Below the pieces are notes generated by a model. It had not been told where the DNA came from and ran no database searches. It saw nothing but the letters and a program-made list of their open reading frames with translations. Shown piece after piece: positions 14,443-17,259 of a stretch of 17,259 nt of DNA; position 1 is the stretch's first letter, and each line of letters begins with the position of its first letter. Made by a program: the position numbers and the translations under genes. Origin of the DNA: DATKCJ01 sp035513275 (GTDB lineage: Bacteria > Verrucomicrobiota > Verrucomicrobiia > Opitutales > Opitutaceae); NCBI GenBank assembly GCA_035513275.1, contig DATKCJ010000044.1, positions 1 through 17,259 of the forward strand, in the 5' to 3' direction.

Positions 14443-16695
14443 ATGAAAGGAGCCCCTCTCCGATTCACCTTCTTTTTCCTGTGCGCAGCGGTGTCCAACA
14501 CGATCGCTCAGACAGCGCCGGTCATCACTTCGGTCTCAGCACCTCGACAGGTCGTGAGGATCGGCCAGACGTTGACGTTGAGCGTCGAGGCCAACGGCAC
14601 ACCGTCTCCGACTTACCAATGGAAACGCAATGGTCGCCCGATTCCCGGTGCGACATCGCGGACCCGCACGATCGCGAGCGCCTCGCCCATCCACGACAAC
14701 GGCTGGTATCAGGCCGTCGTTGCCAACGCGAGCGGCACGACGACCAGCGCGGTGGTGTTCGTCAACGTCGCTGTGTATCCAGCTCAGGTTCTGACGGCGG
14801 GCAACTACGGTGCGACTCCGAGCCCAGTGCCCGACGACTTGACCGACGTGGTCGCAGTCGCCGCCGGTGCCGGTCACTGGCTAGCCTTGAAGGCTGACGG
14901 CACAGTTGCGGCGTGGGGATACAACGCATACGGCGAGTCCACCGTGCCCGGCGGTTTGAGCAATGTTGTCGGAATTGCGGCCGGCAACTACTGCTCCTTT
15001 GCTTTGAAAGCCGACGGCTCGGTAGTTGCATGGGGAGACAACGGTTTCAAACAAACCACACTGCCCGCCGGCTTGACTAATGTGATCAGTATTGCCGCGG
15101 GCCAATCCCATGCGCTGGCGCTGAGGGCTGACGGCACTGTGGTGGGTTGGGGCTGGGATGCTGAAGGCCAGGCTTCGCCACCCTCAGTCTTGCGCAACGT
15201 CGTCGGCATCGCTGCGGGCCAAAACAACAGCTTTGCCTGGAGAGCTGATGGCACGGCGGTCGGTTGGGGCAGCACTTTTGCCGGTATGGTGCCGACCGGC
15301 GCGACTGACGTGCTCGATATCGCCTCTGGCGAAGATTTCTCAATCGCTTTGAAAGGCGACGGAACCGTCGTGGGTTGGGCTGCTGGCTATACTGGAGTTG
15401 GCGTGGTGCCCGGGAATCTGACAAAAGTCGTCAGTATCGCTGCCGGCTTGTATCACGCGCTCGCGTTGAAGGCCGATGGCTCGGTGGTGTCCTGGGGGGA
15501 GACCTATACGGGTCCAGCGTTATCGCCAGCGAACGCAACCAGCGTCGTCGCCATCGCAGCGCACGACGCTTACTCGGTCGCGCTCGGCTACCGCGACGTC
15601 GGCACGGTGCCCACAGTCATAGTCCCATCGCAATCGCAGACCGTAGTGTATGGCAGCACAGTCGTGCTCTCCGTCCAAGCGAGCGCCACGCCCGGCCCGA
15701 CGTTTCAATGGACCAAGGACGGTGCGGTCATTCCCGGAGCCACGAATTTTGCATTGGTCATCTCAGGCGCCACTGAAGTTCACGCCGGCAACTACGCAGC
15801 CTCGGTGACGAATTCCTTCGGCACCGTCGTGAGCGATTCCATCACACTCGCGCTCTCCTCCTCCGCAAACGCGAGCCGGCTGATCAACCTCTCAACCCGC
15901 GCTCCCGCCGGCACCGGCGCGCAGACACTCAACCTGGGATTCGTTCTGGGGGGATCATCCGCGAACACTGGCACGCCCGTGCTGCTGCGCGCAGTGGGGC
16001 CTTCACTCGCTCCATTCAACGTCGTCGGCCTTCTAGCGGATCCAAGATTCGCCGTCCATTCAGCCGGAACGAAGATCGATGAGAACGACGATTGGGGCGG
16101 AGACCCCGGGCTCGCGGCGGCCAGCGGACGGGTTGGAGCGTTCCCACTCGACGAGGAGACTTCGAAGGATGCCGCACTCTACCAGCCTTCGTTTGCGCCC
16201 GGTCTTCACACCATGGTCGTCACAGGATTCGCCAGCACGACCGGCGTCGTGCTTGCGGAGGTCTACGACGCCACGCCTGTTGACGCCAAGAACCCGGAAG
16301 CGCCGCAGCTCATCAATTCTTCCGCGCGCGCGCGCGCCGGCACAGGGGACGATGTTCTTATCGTTGGCTTTGTGATCGACGGCGAGACTTCGAAGACGCT
16401 GCTTGTGCGCGCGATTGGTCCGTCTCTCGTCGCCCACGGGATCGACGGTGTGCTCGCAAACCCCAGGCTCCAACTCTTCTCCGGAACCACGAAGATAATG
16501 GAGAACGACTACTGGGAAGACGCCCCCGCTGTCACCGCCGCTGTCTTCGCCCAAGTGGGTGCCTTTGCCCTTCCTTCCGACTCCAAGGACGCTGCCCTGC
16601 TCGTCACACTTCCTCCGGGCGCCTACACCGCTCACGTGAGCGGGGCGGATGGCGGAACCGGGGTCGCACTCGCCGAGATTTACGTGGTCCCGTGA
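14443..16695 (+). CDS. Secreted Ig / seven-bladed RCC1 propeller / Ig protein with duplicated C-terminal module
   Basis: A 750-residue exported protein of unknown role. From ATG 14443 it has a signal peptide (RFTFFFLCAAVSNTIAQ). Domains: Ig-like (about 25-108, PTYQWKRNGRPIPGA, DNGWYQAVVANASG); an RCC1 propeller (about 115-383) with seven repeats of the pattern V(V/I)xIAAG...ALKADGTVVAWG; a second Ig-like domain (387-472, PTFQWTKDGAVIPGA); and two homologous modules (480-616 and 620-750) each reading LIN.S.RA.AGTG, LLRA(V/I)GPSL, (L)LA(D/N)PR, ENDxW, GAF.L, SKDAAL and ending VLAEVYD/ALAEIYV. No membrane anchor or PEP-CTERM tail is visible at the C-terminus. Upstream in-frame starts (14422, 14263) lack a signal peptide at the right distance. 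The paired terminal module is familiar from Opitutaceae surface proteins. Likely a binding or scaffold protein in periplasm or outside. Confidence 0.85.
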   Translation: MKGAPLRFTFFFLCAAVSNTIAQTAPVITSVSAPRQVVRIGQTLTLSVEANGTPSPTYQWKRNGRPIPGATSRTRTIASASPIHDNGWYQAVVANASGTTTSAVVFVNVAVYPAQVLTAGNYGATPSPVPDDLTDVVAVAAGAGHWLALKADGTVAAWGYNAYGESTVPGGLSNVVGIAAGNYCSFALKADGSVVAWGDNGFKQTTLPAGLTNVISIAAGQSHALALRADGTVVGWGWDAEGQASPPSVLRNVVGIAAGQNNSFAWRADGTAVGWGSTFAGMVPTGATDVLDIASGEDFSIALKGDGTVVGWAAGYTGVGVVPGNLTKVVSIAAGLYHALALKADGSVVSWGETYTGPALSPANATSVVAIAAHDAYSVALGYRDVGTVPTVIVPSQSQTVVYGSTVVLSVQASATPGPTFQWTKDGAVIPGATNFALVISGATEVHAGNYAASVTNSFGTVVSDSITLALSSSANASRLINLSTRAPAGTGAQTLNLGFVLGGSSANTGTPVLLRAVGPSLAPFNVVGLLADPRFAVHSAGTKIDENDDWGGDPGLAAASGRVGAFPLDEETSKDAALYQPSFAPGLHTMVVTGFASTTGVVLAEVYDATPVDAKNPEAPQLINSSARARAGTGDDVLIVGFVIDGETSKTLLVRAIGPSLVAHGIDGVLANPRLQLFSGTTKIMENDYWEDAPAVTAAVFAQVGAFALPSDSKDAALLVTLPPGAYTAHVSGADGGTGVALAEIYVVP

Positions 16696-16715
16696 CCAGA
16701 GACGACCTGCGCGTG

Positions 16716-16756
16716 TGTCCGACCGCGCATCTTCGTCCCTTTCATCCAGTCGGACA
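16716..16756. repeat. Perfect 8-bp inverted repeat in the gap after the RCC1-protein gene
   Basis: TGTCCGAC (16716-16723) and GTCGGACA (16749-16756) are perfect inverted repeats separated by 25 bases. They lie between the RCC1-protein stop and the next start at 16775. The long loop and absence of a T-run make a terminator doubtful; it could be a regulator site for the haloperoxidase-like gene or chance. Confidence 0.3.
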
Positions 16757-16774
16757 ATTCAAACACCCTCAGTC

Positions 16775-17259
16775 ATGCATGCTCCCGCCCTGATATCGTC
16801 TCTCGTTCGTCCCGCCGCAGCCGGCGTTCTTATGCTAAGCGTTGCGACTTGCGGCGCACTCGCCGACGTCGTCACCGATTGGAACACCGCGATGACCAAC
16901 TATGTCACGCCATTGTCCCCCGTCCCGCTGGCGCCGTTTGTGGAAACGCGCGTGTATGCGATGGCGCATATCGCGATGTTCAACGCGATCGATGATGCGA
17001 CGCGCAAAAAACACGGCACAGCCAGCGCCGATGCCGCCGGCGCGCAGGCGGCGCGTGATGTGCTCGTGCACGAATTTCCCGGCGGCACGTCCGCATTCGA
17101 TGCGTTGCTGGCGACCGGACTCGCCGCGATTCCCGACGGTCCAGCGAAGACCCAGGGCATCGTGGTCGGCGCCAATGCGGCGGCCGCGATGTTGGCGGCG
17201 CGCGCGAATGACGGCTCCGCGACGCCCCCACCGCCATACATTCCCGGCACCGAACCCGG
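16775..17259 (+). CDS. Vanadium-dependent haloperoxidase-family protein, N-terminal part, cut by window edge
   Basis: An open frame from ATG 16775 runs past the window end, giving 161 complete codons. A signal peptide is visible (MHAPALISSLVRPAAAGVLM, then LSVATCGALA, probable cleavage before DVV). The mature start follows the family pattern: DVVTDWNTAMTNYV, PFVETRVYAMAHIAMFNAID, then a helical region with ALLATGLAAIPDGPAKTQGI and PPYIPGTEPG. In this PAP2-related family such proteins oxidise halides with hydrogen peroxide using vanadate, or act as phosphatases. The vanadate-binding Lys/Arg/His residues lie in the C-terminal half, which is not in the window, so catalytic competence cannot be judged. 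It is 79 bp downstream of the RCC1-protein gene on the same strand and may share its transcript. Confidence 0.82.
   Translation, partial: MHAPALISSLVRPAAAGVLMLSVATCGALADVVTDWNTAMTNYVTPLSPVPLAPFVETRVYAMAHIAMFNAIDDATRKKHGTASADAAGAQAARDVLVHEFPGGTSAFDALLATGLAAIPDGPAKTQGIVVGANAAAAMLAARANDGSATPPPPYIPGTEP

Noticed and set aside
16323..16336. A run of alternating CG dinucleotides
   Set aside because: It encodes ARARA within the terminal module of the propeller protein and is explained by Ala/Arg codons in GC-rich DNA.

Overview
The window looks like a chromosomal segment of a GC-rich verrucomicrobial bacterium, most likely of the Opitutales/Opitutaceae type. This is inferred from the gene content: an LL-diaminopimelate aminotransferase (DapL route), a RecD2 helicase, a large TonB-dependent receptor, a LytS/LytTR two-component pair, a secreted Ig/RCC1 protein with a paired C-terminal module, and weak or absent Shine-Dalgarno sequences. 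No tRNA, rRNA, CRISPR array or insertion sequence was seen.

Left part (1-6265), mostly housekeeping. A truncated LPS-kinase-like gene (1-240, minus) lies downstream of a lipid A acyltransferase of the LpxL/HtrB family (407-1333, minus), an envelope pair. Divergent from it is a protein that joins a DeoR-type helix-turn-helix to a class II aldolase domain (1570-2520, plus). Next come a small two-helix membrane protein (2777-3133, plus) and, convergent to it, panC (3260-4102, minus), whose ATP-binding MSSRN-type motif is atypical. dapL (4198-5424) and a phosphoglycolate-phosphatase-like HAD hydrolase (5429-6067) form a tight plus-strand pair. Two gene junctions (about 3180-3259 and 6088-6196) carry GTAGG-headed REP-like palindromes arranged as mosaic elements.

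Middle part. recD2 (6266-8512, plus) contains an in-frame 24-bp tandem duplication at 8017-8064. It converges on a minus-strand operon read from right to left: LytS-type 7-TM histidine kinase (14243-12420), LytTR response regulator (12423-11725, 4-base overlap) and TonB-dependent receptor (11690-8589, start 35 bases after the regulator stop).

Right part. Diverging from the kinase is a secreted 750-residue protein: Ig domain, seven-bladed RCC1 propeller, Ig domain and two homologous C-terminal modules (14443-16695). After it comes the start of an exported vanadium-dependent haloperoxidase-family protein (16775 to the window end). The 199-bp divergent control region between kinase and RCC1 gene holds a degenerate array of about 20-bp repeats with a GTT core, the architecture expected of LytTR binding sites. 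The most interesting hypothesis here is that one LytS/LytTR system controls both its own outer-membrane receptor operon and the secreted propeller protein.

All assignments come from reading motifs by eye; no database searches or computed statistics were possible.
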